Shown piece by piece: positions 10,317-16,492 of a stretch of 17,141 nt of DNA. The DNA lies in the NCBI GenBank assembly GCA_026770615.1, contig MU631397.1:97511-114651 (forward strand), read 5' to 3'. The notes below the pieces were generated by a model that had not been told where the DNA came from, did no database searches, and worked only from the letters and a program-made list of their open reading frames with translations. Position numbers and translations under genes: made by a program. This stretch comes from Pavlovales sp. CCMP2436 (Eukaryota; Haptophyta; Pavlovophyceae; Pavlovales). How positions within the stretch are numbered: the stretch's first letter is position 1; the number at the start of each line of letters is the position of its first letter.

Positions 10317-10393
10317 CTGACGTCGACCAAGCCAGTGACTGAAAACACCTGTTGAACCATGCTGAGCCGCAAATATATATAACTCAGATCAGC
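10317..10393. repeat. Right-edge partial monomer with altered AT block
   Basis: The final copy keeps the first 54 bases of the monomer. It then has AAATATATATAACTCAG in place of the usual TTAATATAAATATATAACTCAG, a net loss of about five bases, carries one substitution (cagatcagc for cagaccagc) and stops. The array therefore begins and ends in the same roughly 80-bp segment, with 43 GC-rich cores in between. Confidence 0.88.
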
Positions 10394-11171
10394 ACAATGA
10401 CTTTCAGGACAGTCAGACGCGAGCTCGAATCCCCATCGGCATCAGTAATACCTAGACAGACAGACAGTAATATAACATGTTCTCCGACGTGTTTCATTTG
10501 TGAATCTAAGTCTATCTATCACTAGATGCTGTTGATCACTGATCGGCACTGTGCTCAATGTTAGGCCAAAGATCGAACTCCCCATTTTTTGGTGCGTCCG
10601 GCATCGGGGGAAATGACCATGGCCCCATGCTGCTTGTTGACATCTACAGCCACTTAGGACTAGGAGGGACCCGGCGTGCAGCCTCCCTTCGACTGCTCAC
10701 TCAGCATTCAGCCTTAACGAGAAGGGTTTATACGACTGTGTGTGTACACGAGTCACGACGACGCAGACCACGATGTATCGCGCTATCTCATGTCTGTCGG
10801 CTGTCAGTGTGTGCTATGGAGTAGGAAGTATGGACGGGATGCGATGCTGCGCACCTGAACACGGCCGTCGCCCGCCAAGTGATTAGTGAGCCCAGCCGCG
10901 AGCAGGCTGAGTGACACGCTGTAGGCGTAGCACTGGCCGGGCTTGCGGGCGCATCGACGTCCGTTCTTATCTTGTCAGAAAAGAATATTTAAAAATAAAT
11001 AACTATATTTAATTAGATGTAACTAACGTCAATGACGCACATTTACACAAGTCGGACTTTGAAAGTCGGCCCATGGGCGGTGACGCCAGGGGGCTATTAT
11101 TCTACTAGGTTTTGAACGGCGCAGGACGGCAGGTCCGGACGCCAGTGTTGGCACTCGACATTTGGCGCAAG
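10394..11171. other. Gene-free interval between the array and ISY1
   Basis: No convincing gene is present. A plus-strand open frame of 88 codons at 10558-10824 has no recognisable motif and is probably chance. The interval holds a short GACA microsatellite at 10455-10467 and an AT-rich patch at about 10978-11020 that contrasts with the GC-rich surroundings and includes AATAAA on the plus strand (10994-10999). The part next to 11171 should be the 3' UTR and transcription end region of ISY1 on the minus strand. Confidence 0.6.
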
Positions 11172-12203
11172 TCATTCGGCCTCGCTCGAGAGGTACTTGG
11201 CCAGCAGCTCCTGCTTGCGCCGCTGCAGAATGGCCTTCTCGATCTCCTTATCCGAGGGCAGCGAAACGTGCGCCCGGAACCCGCCCTCCGCAGCGAGCCC
11301 GTCGAAATCTGCGTCCCCTCCGCTGGCCGCTTCCGGGTTCTCTTGCCTCCACCTGCGCAGTGCCTCCTTTCGCAGCCGCTGCTCCGTCTGCACCTCGAGC
11401 TCGGCGAGTACGCCATCGTCGTCGTCGCGGTAGCCGTAGTAGTCCGCGTCGAGCCCCTTGGTGATCTGGGCGCGCGTGCGCTTGGGGCGCACCGCCGGCG
11501 CTTTGATGAAAAGCTCGCGCACGCCGGGGAGGTTTTTGGCGGCGCCAAAGTAGCGGTAGCCGCCACCCTTGCCCGGCACCACCTCGAGCGAGGTGTCGTC
11601 GTCGAGCTTTGGGCCGGTTTTCTACGACACGCGAGGAGGGGAGGGCGCACGAGAGGGGTGAGTCGGCGAGAGACGACAGCCGTGCCGGGCGGAGGGCACA
11701 GCGCAACCGAGCCGCTTACCATGTGATCGGGCCCGCCCAGCTCCTTAATCCGCTTCTCCCAGTGGAATTTCTCGCGCAGTGACTTGTTGATGCCGTCGTT
11801 GAGGTCGCGGATCTTGTGCTCAGCGAGGCCCTCTGCGGCAGGGCGCGCGCAGAGTAGCGGGGGGTCAGGCGCGCGCCGTCCGAGGGCCCGCCCCTCGCGG
11901 CTGTGCGCGGCGCGTGCTCACCGTTCTGGATCATGGACACCTTCTTGCCGACCTCACGCACGATCTCCATGCGCCACTTCTCCGCGTCGGAGAGCGACTC
12001 GCACTCGGACGCGAGGTACGGGCGCGTGGCCCGCGGCCCCTGCAGCTCCTCGCGCTGGCCTTGCACATAGCGGTTGAGCGTATGCTGCTCTCCGGCGCGC
12101 GCACGGGAGGGGGGGCGGGCAGGGCGTGAGGCACGAGCGGCATGGCAGCGAGGGTGTCGCGCGACCGGGCGCGCACCTGCGCCTTCTCCGTGTTGCGCGC
12201 CAT
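11172..12203 (-). CDS. ISY1: ISY1-like pre-mRNA splicing factor, four exons
   Basis: ISY1 (NTC30) belongs to the NineTeen/Prp19-associated complex of the activated spliceosome and helps position the branch helix in the nucleus. Exons on the minus strand are 12203-12177, 12084-11922, 11832-11720 and 11621-11172. All three introns (92, 89 and 98 bp) have GT..AG ends, and the joined product is 250 aa. Family hallmarks lie along it: N-terminal MARNTEKAQ, RPYLASECESLSDAEKW, IRDLNDGINKSLREKFHWE, RIKELGGPDH, YRYFGAAKNLPGVRELF, YYGYRDDDDGVL, and near the C terminus FRAHVSLPSDKEIEKAIL with RRKQELLAKY. The human protein is 285 aa, and this one mainly lacks the acidic insert and the C-terminal tail. The start is the conserved MARN. 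Exon 1 encodes only nine residues. The second exon junction splits a Glu codon. The gene is head to head with the GDT1 homologue. The reading is intact, so this is probably functional. Confidence 0.95.
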
Positions 12204-12519
12204 GCCGCAAGCTCAAAGCAAAGGCGAAGTTGGAGCTCTTTTAAAACTGAGATCGTAGCTGCCGGATGTACGTCGCTGATCTGCCTGGCCAAGCGACGTA
12301 CAGCCGGCAGCTACGAGCAGACCCGTGAGACGCCGATACGTGGCCAGCGAAACTCCGATCTCTGCCAGCAGGCTTCCCCCCCCTTCCCAGCCCCCCCCGT
12401 ACCTTTAAAATTTGGCGGATTGAGATCGGCGAGGATCGGCGAGGCGGAGGCAAGGCGGTTCGTAGGCCGTGAGGATCGTGGATCGGCGATTCAAGGCGCG
12501 TTAGGATCAGCAAGGTGTC
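12204..12519. promoter_or_regulatory. Shared divergent promoter region of ISY1 and GDT1
   Basis: The 316 bp between the two start codons must hold both 5' ends. Visible elements are TTTTAAAA at 12239-12246 (36 bp upstream of the ISY1 ATG), TTTAAAATTT at about 12403-12412 (about 108 bp upstream of the GDT1 ATG), two C-tracts at 12376-12398, tandem GATCGGCGAG at about 12426-12445 with a further gatcggcga at 12482-12490, and a 25-bp inverted repeat at 12253-12316. Direction and use of these elements are inferred. Confidence 0.55.
12253..12316. repeat. Near-perfect 25-bp inverted repeat, 14-bp loop
   Basis: The arms are 12253-12277 and 12292-12316 (left arm TCGTAGCTGCCGGATGTACG followed by TCGCT). 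They are complementary except for one mismatch, a versus c, at left-arm base 14. The loop is GATCTGCCTGGCCA. It could fold as a hairpin RNA if transcribed or extrude as a cruciform, and it sits between the two divergent start codons. No target duplication flanks it, so I do not call it a transposon. Confidence 0.9.
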
Positions 12520-13218
12520 ATGGTCGATTCAAAGGATCCAAGCGTCTGGTCGGCGCTCACCGCCTCCTTCACGCTGATCATGGTAACCGAGCTCGGCGAT
12601 AAGACATTCTTCATCGCTGCTATCTTGGCGATGCGCAACTCGCGGCTCGCCATCTACTCGGGCGCAATGCTAGCGCTCGTAGTGATGACGCTCCTCGCGG
12701 TTGGCGCTGGGAATCTGGCGCCCCTGCTGATCCCAAAAGTCTACACGCACTACGCCGCGGCCGCGCTCTTCCTCTTCTTCGGCGTGCGCTTGCTCAAGGA
12801 TGGGTGGGGCATGCACCCAGACCATGTGTCAGACGAACTTGAGGAAACGGAGGCCGAGCTAGGCGAGGAGAGCGAGGAGCTCGAGCCGCTGGCGGGAGGG
12901 GAGCGCCGGCGCGCCGGCGGCAGCGGCAGAGGCACTTGTGGGCTCCCGGCCGCTTTCGTGCAGAGCTTCACGCTCACCTTCCTGGCGGAGTGGGGGGACC
13001 GAAGCCAAATCGCCACGCTCGCACTGGCTGCCTCCAAGGACGCGGTCGGTGTCACAGTGGGTAGCATTTTCGGCCACTCGATCTGCACGGGCCTGGCGGT
13101 CGTCGGCGGGAGGATGCTCGCGAGCCGCATTTCCGAGCGGACGGTGCACCTCGTGGGCGGGATCGTCTTCCTCGCCTTTGCCGTTGCCGCCGTGCTCATG
13201 GGCCCGGAGGATCTCTAG
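12520..13218 (+). CDS. GDT1: GDT1/TMEM165-family (UPF0016) Mn2+/Ca2+:H+ antiporter
   Basis: Members of this family are membrane cation/proton exchangers (yeast Gdt1 and human TMEM165 in the Golgi, plant PAM71 types in chloroplasts) that supply Mn2+ and clear Ca2+. The 232-aa product has the family's two-fold repeat with both signature motifs: E24-L-G-D-K-T29 in the first half and E157-W-G-D-R-S162 in the second. Hydrophobic segments fit six helices at roughly 11-38, 44-66, 75-92, 143-172, 176-195 and 208-228. The halves are joined by a Glu-rich linker (about 105-131, DELEETEAELGEESEELE), the usual cytosolic acidic loop. The start is the first ATG before the first helix, with no long N-terminal targeting peptide, so a Golgi-type location is more likely than plastid. 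It is intronless, intact and ends in TAG. I am sure of the family but not of the compartment. Confidence 0.95.
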   Translation: MVDSKDPSVWSALTASFTLIMVTELGDKTFFIAAILAMRNSRLAIYSGAMLALVVMTLLAVGAGNLAPLLIPKVYTHYAAAALFLFFGVRLLKDGWGMHPDHVSDELEETEAELGEESEELEPLAGGERRRAGGSGRGTCGLPAAFVQSFTLTFLAEWGDRSQIATLALAASKDAVGVTVGSIFGHSICTGLAVVGGRMLASRISERTVHLVGGIVFLAFAVAAVLMGPEDL

Positions 13219-13477
13219 GGCCATAGGTTCTCATGTACATCATATGCCCGGCTCGCTCGGTTGTGGGCTTCCGGGGTGGGCGAACTCGCTGCGGAGTGCC
13301 GAGGGCTTATTTGGGCAGAGCTCAACGCCCCACATCGCGGTGTTAATGTTTAGTTAACATCTTCAGTCTGGCTTAAAAGGGATCCAAGCTGGCGTTTGAT
13401 GATATTAGCGTCACGCATGTTGATTGCCAGCGGCCAGGGCAGGCTCGCTGCTGAGTTCACAGTTGCGCAGGTCATGA
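13219..13477. other. 3' region of GDT1 up to the hAT-like insertion
   Basis: No gene is visible. A small inverted repeat TGTTAA / TTAACA (13341-13346 and 13354-13359, 7-bp loop) lies about 125 bp after the GDT1 stop and may fall in its 3' UTR. No AATAAA-type signal was seen. Confidence 0.45.
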
Positions 13478-13485
13478 CGCGCGGG
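13478..13485. repeat. Left 8-bp target site duplication
   Basis: CGCGCGGG directly precedes the left terminal repeat CAGGGTTCG and recurs exactly at 14568-14575 directly after the right terminal repeat. An 8-bp duplication is the hallmark of hAT insertions. Confidence 0.88.
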
Positions 13486-13494
13486 CAGGGTTCG

Positions 13495-13655
13495 GGCCGA
13501 ATTATCGGGTACGAAATTTCGGGTCCCGAAATTCAGGCTGAAACCCGAAATGCCAAATCTATTTCAGGCTGAACCCGAGCATACTCGAAATTTCAAGGAC
13601 TAATTAGTTGTTGGTTTCGACCAGAAATTTCGGGCAATTTCGCCCGAAATGGCGG
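13495..13655. repeat. Left subterminal repeats of the hAT-like element
   Basis: There are about ten short motifs related to CGAAATTTCGGG in both orientations, for example acgaaatttcgggtcccga at about 13510, ctcgaaatttc at about 13584 and ccagaaatttcgggc at about 13621. The segment ttcaggctgaa occurs twice here and has a match in the right end. Such clusters are the usual binding sites for hAT transposase; that role is inferred. Confidence 0.8.
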
Positions 13656-13716
13656 GCCATGGCTTTTGCGCGCGGAATTCAACCGCGCGTCAGCGTAGCC
13701 GAGCCAGTTCCCGATG

Positions 13717-14365
13717 CTACCCTGAGGCGAGAATGCTCAGCAGGCGAGCAGTTACCAGTAGCTCGTCGATCTCGTCGATCTCCGCCTGCGAGAGCTTGCG
13801 GTCGAGGTGGTCGAGCAGGCTGCCGGGCCTGCCCGACTTGCTCTTAGAGCCCTGGGACGAACGCCCTGGGACGAACCCGCAGGCTCCCCACCGGCGGCCC
13901 GTTTCTTCCACTCCTTCAGCTCGTCTGCCGCATCCGACGCCTCCTTTGACGCCTTGTCGAACAGCTCCCGCTGCTTCTTGCCGAGCCCCGCCACCGTCGC
14001 TGTCCCGACGAGCAGCACGCGGAAGGGCATCTGCTGCGGGTTCCAGATGCTGCAGCCTTTCACTGTAGAGCAGGCGACGTGCGTGCCCCGCTCGGTCGAG
14101 TTGTTGCGCCCGGTATCGCCGCACCATATGCAGACGGACTGCCCTTTGTTGTTGTCGGACGGCAGGCTGATAGCGCCACGATCCTTGAGCCACGAGTGGA
14201 AGTGTCGCGTGCAGCCGCGGCATCGCTCTCGTCCAAGGTCTTGAGCCGGCCCTTGATGTTGGGGTTGGCCACGAGGAACGCCTCGATCGCGGACTTGGCC
14301 AGCACGACGGTCCCGTGCTTGGTGGTGATCTACTTGTAGCCCCTCTCCCAGCCATTCATCACCAT
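13717..14365 (-). pseudogene. Broken gene in the hAT-like element with BED-like zinc finger (transposase N-terminal remnant)
   Basis: The protein-like reading begins at an ATG at 14365 and passes through all three frames. Frame 1 (14365 to about 14230) contains AKSAIEAFLVANPNIKGRLK and is interrupted by an in-frame TAG at 14330-14332. Frame 2 (about 14230 to 13877) carries a zinc-finger-like C-x2-C-x13-H-x2-C at 14132-14070 (CIWCGDTG .. THVAC), then a Lys/Glu-rich helix (KKQRELFDKASKEASDAADE). Frame 3 (about 13848 to 13717) contains SLLDHLDRKLSQAEIDEIDE and ends at a TAG. The second frame change is exactly explained by a 14-bp tandem duplication at 13849-13876. BED fingers bind DNA in hAT transposases, and the position inside hAT-like ends supports that origin. 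The catalytic part is absent. A captured host gene fragment is the alternative. Confidence 0.6.
13849..13876. repeat. 14-bp perfect tandem duplication that shifts the frame
   Basis: GCCCTGGGACGAAC occurs twice in direct succession (13849-13862 and 13863-13876). Fourteen is not a multiple of three, and the minus-strand coding reading changes frame exactly here. Confidence 0.93.
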
Positions 14366-14407
14366 CTCCCCGGGTGCGCTGTAGGGCTCGGCCGCCGCGC
14401 ACGTAAC

Positions 14408-14558
14408 TAACCGAAATTACCTGAAATTGTACCCGAAACTTCGGGTCGAAATCAATAACTAATTTCGACCCGAAATTTCGTGCTCGAAATTTCGACCAGA
14501 AATTTCGACCTGAAATTTCGTTCCCGAAATGGGATTTTACAATTTCAGCCTGAAATCA
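14408..14558. repeat. Right subterminal repeats of the hAT-like element
   Basis: Motifs of the CGAAATTTC family recur about every 15 bp (acccgaaacttcgggtcga, gacccgaaatttcg, ctcgaaatttcgaccaga, ctgaaatttcg, ttcccgaaatg). The innermost and outermost copies are degenerate. The set mirrors the left end, as expected if a transposase binds both ends cooperatively. Confidence 0.8.
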
Positions 14559-14567
14559 CGAACCCTG

Positions 14568-14575
14568 CGCGCGGG
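14568..14575. repeat. Right 8-bp target site duplication
   Basis: CGCGCGGG directly follows the terminal repeat CGAACCCTG and is identical to 13478-13485. Confidence 0.88.
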
Positions 14576-14902
14576 CATCTCATTCATCATGCTACAGGGT
14601 TGTTGCCATTCTAGCAGACCACAGGCGACATGACATTTTATATTTACGCCGCGCGCGGCCGGCGCGGGCGGGTGGCACGCGCCGGAGCTGGTGACAGCGT
14701 TGAGGTGTGCCGGCCGCGCCAGCGTCTTGAAGAGGGCGAAGCTCGCCACGAAGACGAGTCGTCTCCAGCGCTTAAAGAGCTCGTGTTTGGCGACGGGTGA
14801 GGTCGGATATCGTCACTGCCCACAGAGAGCCCCGCCCGTTCGGGCCGTCGCCTTCTTCATCGCGGCGCCCGTACGTTCGGCTCCGACGTTCTCTATCGGG
14901 AA

Positions 14903-14924
14903 CCCAAGTGTCCTCTCACTTGGG
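14903..14924. repeat. 8-bp perfect hairpin
   Basis: CCCAAGTG / CACTTGGG with the 6-nt loop TCCTCT. It is isolated from any gene end that I can define, and no T-run follows it. Function unknown. Confidence 0.7.
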
Positions 14925-14975
14925 CTCTGTCTGACATCCTGATTGCCATCCGACAACTATAGGAACTTGCCACCC

Positions 14976-15014
14976 TTCCACAAAGGGGTCCACAGTTCCA
15001 CAAAGGGTCCACAG
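14976..15014. repeat. Two-copy tandem repeat of 20/19 bp
   Basis: ttccacaaaggggtccacag is followed directly by the same sequence lacking one g. This is a recent local duplication. Confidence 0.9.
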
Positions 15015-15050
15015 AAAAGGCGGTTACGCTTGCTCGTTTCATTCTTAATA

Positions 15051-15080
15051 TAGCTCTCTAGCTCTCTCTCTCTCTAGCTG
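15051..15080. repeat. CT-rich microsatellite with TAGCTCTC unit
   Basis: The stretch reads as tagctctc, then tag with a longer ctct run, then tagctg: a simple-sequence tract just after the end of the minus-strand remnant at 15120. Confidence 0.85.
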
Positions 15081-15119
15081 CCTTCGACGCTTCACCGCGT
15101 CTCGGACTCCAATCCTCTC

Positions 15120-15652
15120 TTAGCTCGTGCTTGCGTTCAACACCGCTAGCCTCTCGATATTCTCGGACATGTCGAGTAGGACCGCCGCCAACTTGAGGGC
15201 GTCGCGCTGCGCCATGCGCGCCACCGTCCTGGAGACCACGGGATCGGGGGCTCTGCCATCCACCACGGCGATGAGCGCCACCAGCTCGGTGCGTGCAGAG
15301 GCCTGCTAGGCGCTCGCCCTGAGCTCACGTCTCTGGCCTCGTACTTATGCGTGCGCTGCTGCCACTCTACGCGCTGGCGGTCCTCCTACTCTAGCTTCTC
15401 CGCAGCATCGACCAGCGCGTTCGCCGCCACCTCCCCGGCAGCGGCCTCCTCCGCCAATTTCAGGGCGCGCTGCTCGTAGTGGTCGTCGCACCACTCGGGG
15501 CGCATGCCCGCCGGCGCGTTCCGGCTCGAGCCCTCGTCCTCGCGCGCCTGCCAAGCAGCAGCCAGGACGATGTTCTGTGTGCCGCCATTCTGCGCCTCGT
15601 AGCCGCCTCCGGATGAGCGCCGGCGCGCGCGCTCGCAGATCCCCTTGGCCAT
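15120..15652 (-). pseudogene. Broken coding remnant, Ala/Glu-rich helical protein of unknown family
   Basis: It begins at an ATG in good context (gccATGg, 15652) and reads through MAKGICERARRRSSGGGYEA, the Trp/Cys/His-bearing MRPEWCDDHYEQRALKLAEE and an Ala/Glu-rich helix. It meets a TAG at 15388-15386, after which the same frame stays protein-like (EDRQRVEWQQRTHKYEARD). Near 15325 the reading moves to another frame, which carries a second TAG at 15308-15306 and then TELVALIAVVDGRAPDPVV and MAQRDALKLAAVLLDMSENI before ending at TAA 15122-15120. The charged Gln/Glu/Arg stretch may form a coiled coil. I do not recognise the family. Two stops plus one frame change argue for a decayed gene or gene-like element. 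Read errors or introns cannot be excluded. Confidence 0.5.
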
Positions 15653-16492
15653 GGCTGGTTCGGTGCGGTCCTCCTGCACGAATGGCCGCGAATTTTGTCA
15701 TCGGGGTTGGCTGGCTGTTTCTCGACACGCGCCGCTGAGTGCAGCTGTCGTATCGGTTCCAAACGAACGGGCCGCCATCGTTCCGTGTAACGAACAGACC
15801 GTAGTCCGATTCCCACTGTAGTCCGAAAAAATGTCGCCGTGTGGCCTATTTTCATATTTACTACAGTTGCAACAACCCTGCACACCCTGTCCGATAAAGA
15901 CCCGTACGTTCTCCACCAAAGTAAATCTAGGTAAGAGTTCAAGCCACGGAGAAAATGCCATCATTTTTCGAGGCTTGGTAGTGGAAGTCCGGGTCTAAAC
16001 AACCGGACAGCCTGCACACCTCCTCCTCCCTCAGCGCTTGAGTTCTAATCCTATATTCAGCAGATACCATGAAAGCCAGCCGCATCCCCAACGCCTACGG
16101 CGCTGGCGGATGAGTTGAAAACCAACACGACAAACTCCGGTTAGTTTTTGCGGATGTCCCACAGCACCGACCTTTCACCAGGCCCGGGCCCCCGCCTCTC
16201 CCCAGGTTTTGGCGCGAGCTGCTCAAGCGGGACAGGACAGACCTTTCACCAGCCTGGGCTCCTGGTTTCACGAGCATGGATTTTTGGCGCGCTGCTCAAG
16301 CTAGCGGGCAAGGGACGGTAGAGAGCACTCGGGCACGGAGATCTCCGGTCGCGGCTCGAACTAACAACTGGATTGTTAGCTTTGTTGTAAACTACGTCTT
16401 ACTTACTATAGAAAAGGGCTGCAGGCAGTGGGTTGCAGACATTCTGTCTCAGAAGTGGTCGACTCCGAGCGTGTAGGCGCGACGACGTTCAG
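15653..16492. other. Gene-free interval
   Basis: Open frames are present on both strands, for example 15460-15942 and 15698-15964 on the minus strand, but none shows motifs or a composition I would call coding. The interval includes an imperfect duplication at 16169-16306 and may contain the promoter of the remnant starting at 15652. Confidence 0.5.
16169..16306. repeat. Imperfect two-copy direct repeat, about 70 bp
   Basis: Each copy starts gacctttcaccag (16169 and 16240) and shares a Pro-like cctgg/cccgg-rich middle and ttttggcgcg..gctgctcaag near the end. The copies are diverged and have small indels. Confidence 0.7.

Larger units (their letters stand above)
2017..10393. repeat. Tandem array of a 193-bp monomer (43 full copies plus one partial)
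   Basis: Counting from the ctgacgtcgacc phase, full monomers start at 2211, 2404, 2597 and so on to 10124, always exactly 193 bp apart. I saw no difference among these 42 copies. A diverged 194-bp copy (2017-2210) stands at the left and a shortened partial copy (10317-10393) at the right. Monomer parts by offset: TGACGTCGAC 2-11; AT-rich block containing TATAAATATATAA 55-72; an 11-bp direct duplication CGGCCGAGGCG 86-107; a G-rich tract (runs of 4, 5 and 4 G) 107-124; a perfect hairpin with 10-bp arms CACTCACACC / GGTGTGAGTG around CTTT 131-154; and a second hairpin GGTCGA-TCGC-TCGACC 173-188. The length is close to a nucleosome repeat. It could be satellite DNA or promoter monomers of a retroelement. 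The assembled copy number should be treated with caution. Confidence 0.97.
13486..14567. mobile_element. hAT-like DNA transposon, 1,082 bp, internally deleted and non-autonomous
   Basis: The ends are perfect 9-bp terminal inverted repeats, CAGGGTTCG (13486-13494) and CGAACCCTG (14559-14567), inside an exact 8-bp target duplication. hAT elements (Ac/Ds, hobo, Tol2) make 8-bp duplications, often start with CAGGG or TAGGG, and carry repeated transposase-binding motifs just inside the ends. Here both subterminal regions are packed with cgaaatttcg-type motifs. The interior holds a broken minus-strand gene with a BED-like zinc finger, and there is no room for the catalytic RNase H-like domain and hAT dimerisation region. 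It is therefore a Ds-like defective copy that would need a transposase from elsewhere. Intact ends and duplication suggest fairly recent insertion, about 260 bp after the GDT1 stop. Confidence 0.85.
14576..15119. other. Gene-free interval after the hAT-like element
   Basis: No convincing coding frame was seen. The interval holds a very GC-rich patch (about 14647-14690), a hairpin at 14903-14924, a 20-bp tandem duplication at 14976-15014 and a CT-rich microsatellite at 15051-15080. Short open frames on both strands lack motifs. Confidence 0.55.

Noticed and set aside
2017..10393. CRISPR array
   Set aside because: There are no unique spacers: the whole 193-bp period is repeated, and the host is eukaryotic.
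10400..10445. tRNA or tRNA-derived SINE 3' part (gctcgaatcc resembles a T-loop)
   Set aside because: The flanking bases do not form the T-stem, and no acceptor stem or D-arm could be found upstream. A similar weak match in the monomer (gggtcgatcgc against a B box) matches only about 8 of 11 bases.
10558..10824. 88-codon plus-strand open frame
   Set aside because: It has no recognisable motif and no sign of conservation, and it lies in mixed-composition intergenic DNA. Probably chance.
11112..11726. Plus-strand 204-codon open frame opposite ISY1
   Set aside because: It is antisense to conserved ISY1 exons and crosses an intron. It has no motif.
13717..14355. 212-codon continuous frame as a complete gene
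   Set aside because: Only its last 45 or so codons look coding. The upstream part is the shadow of the other two frames of the broken hAT-internal gene.
15460..15964. Two overlapping minus-strand open frames (160 and 88 codons)
   Set aside because: They overlap each other and the better-supported remnant at 15652, with no motifs and unlikely composition.
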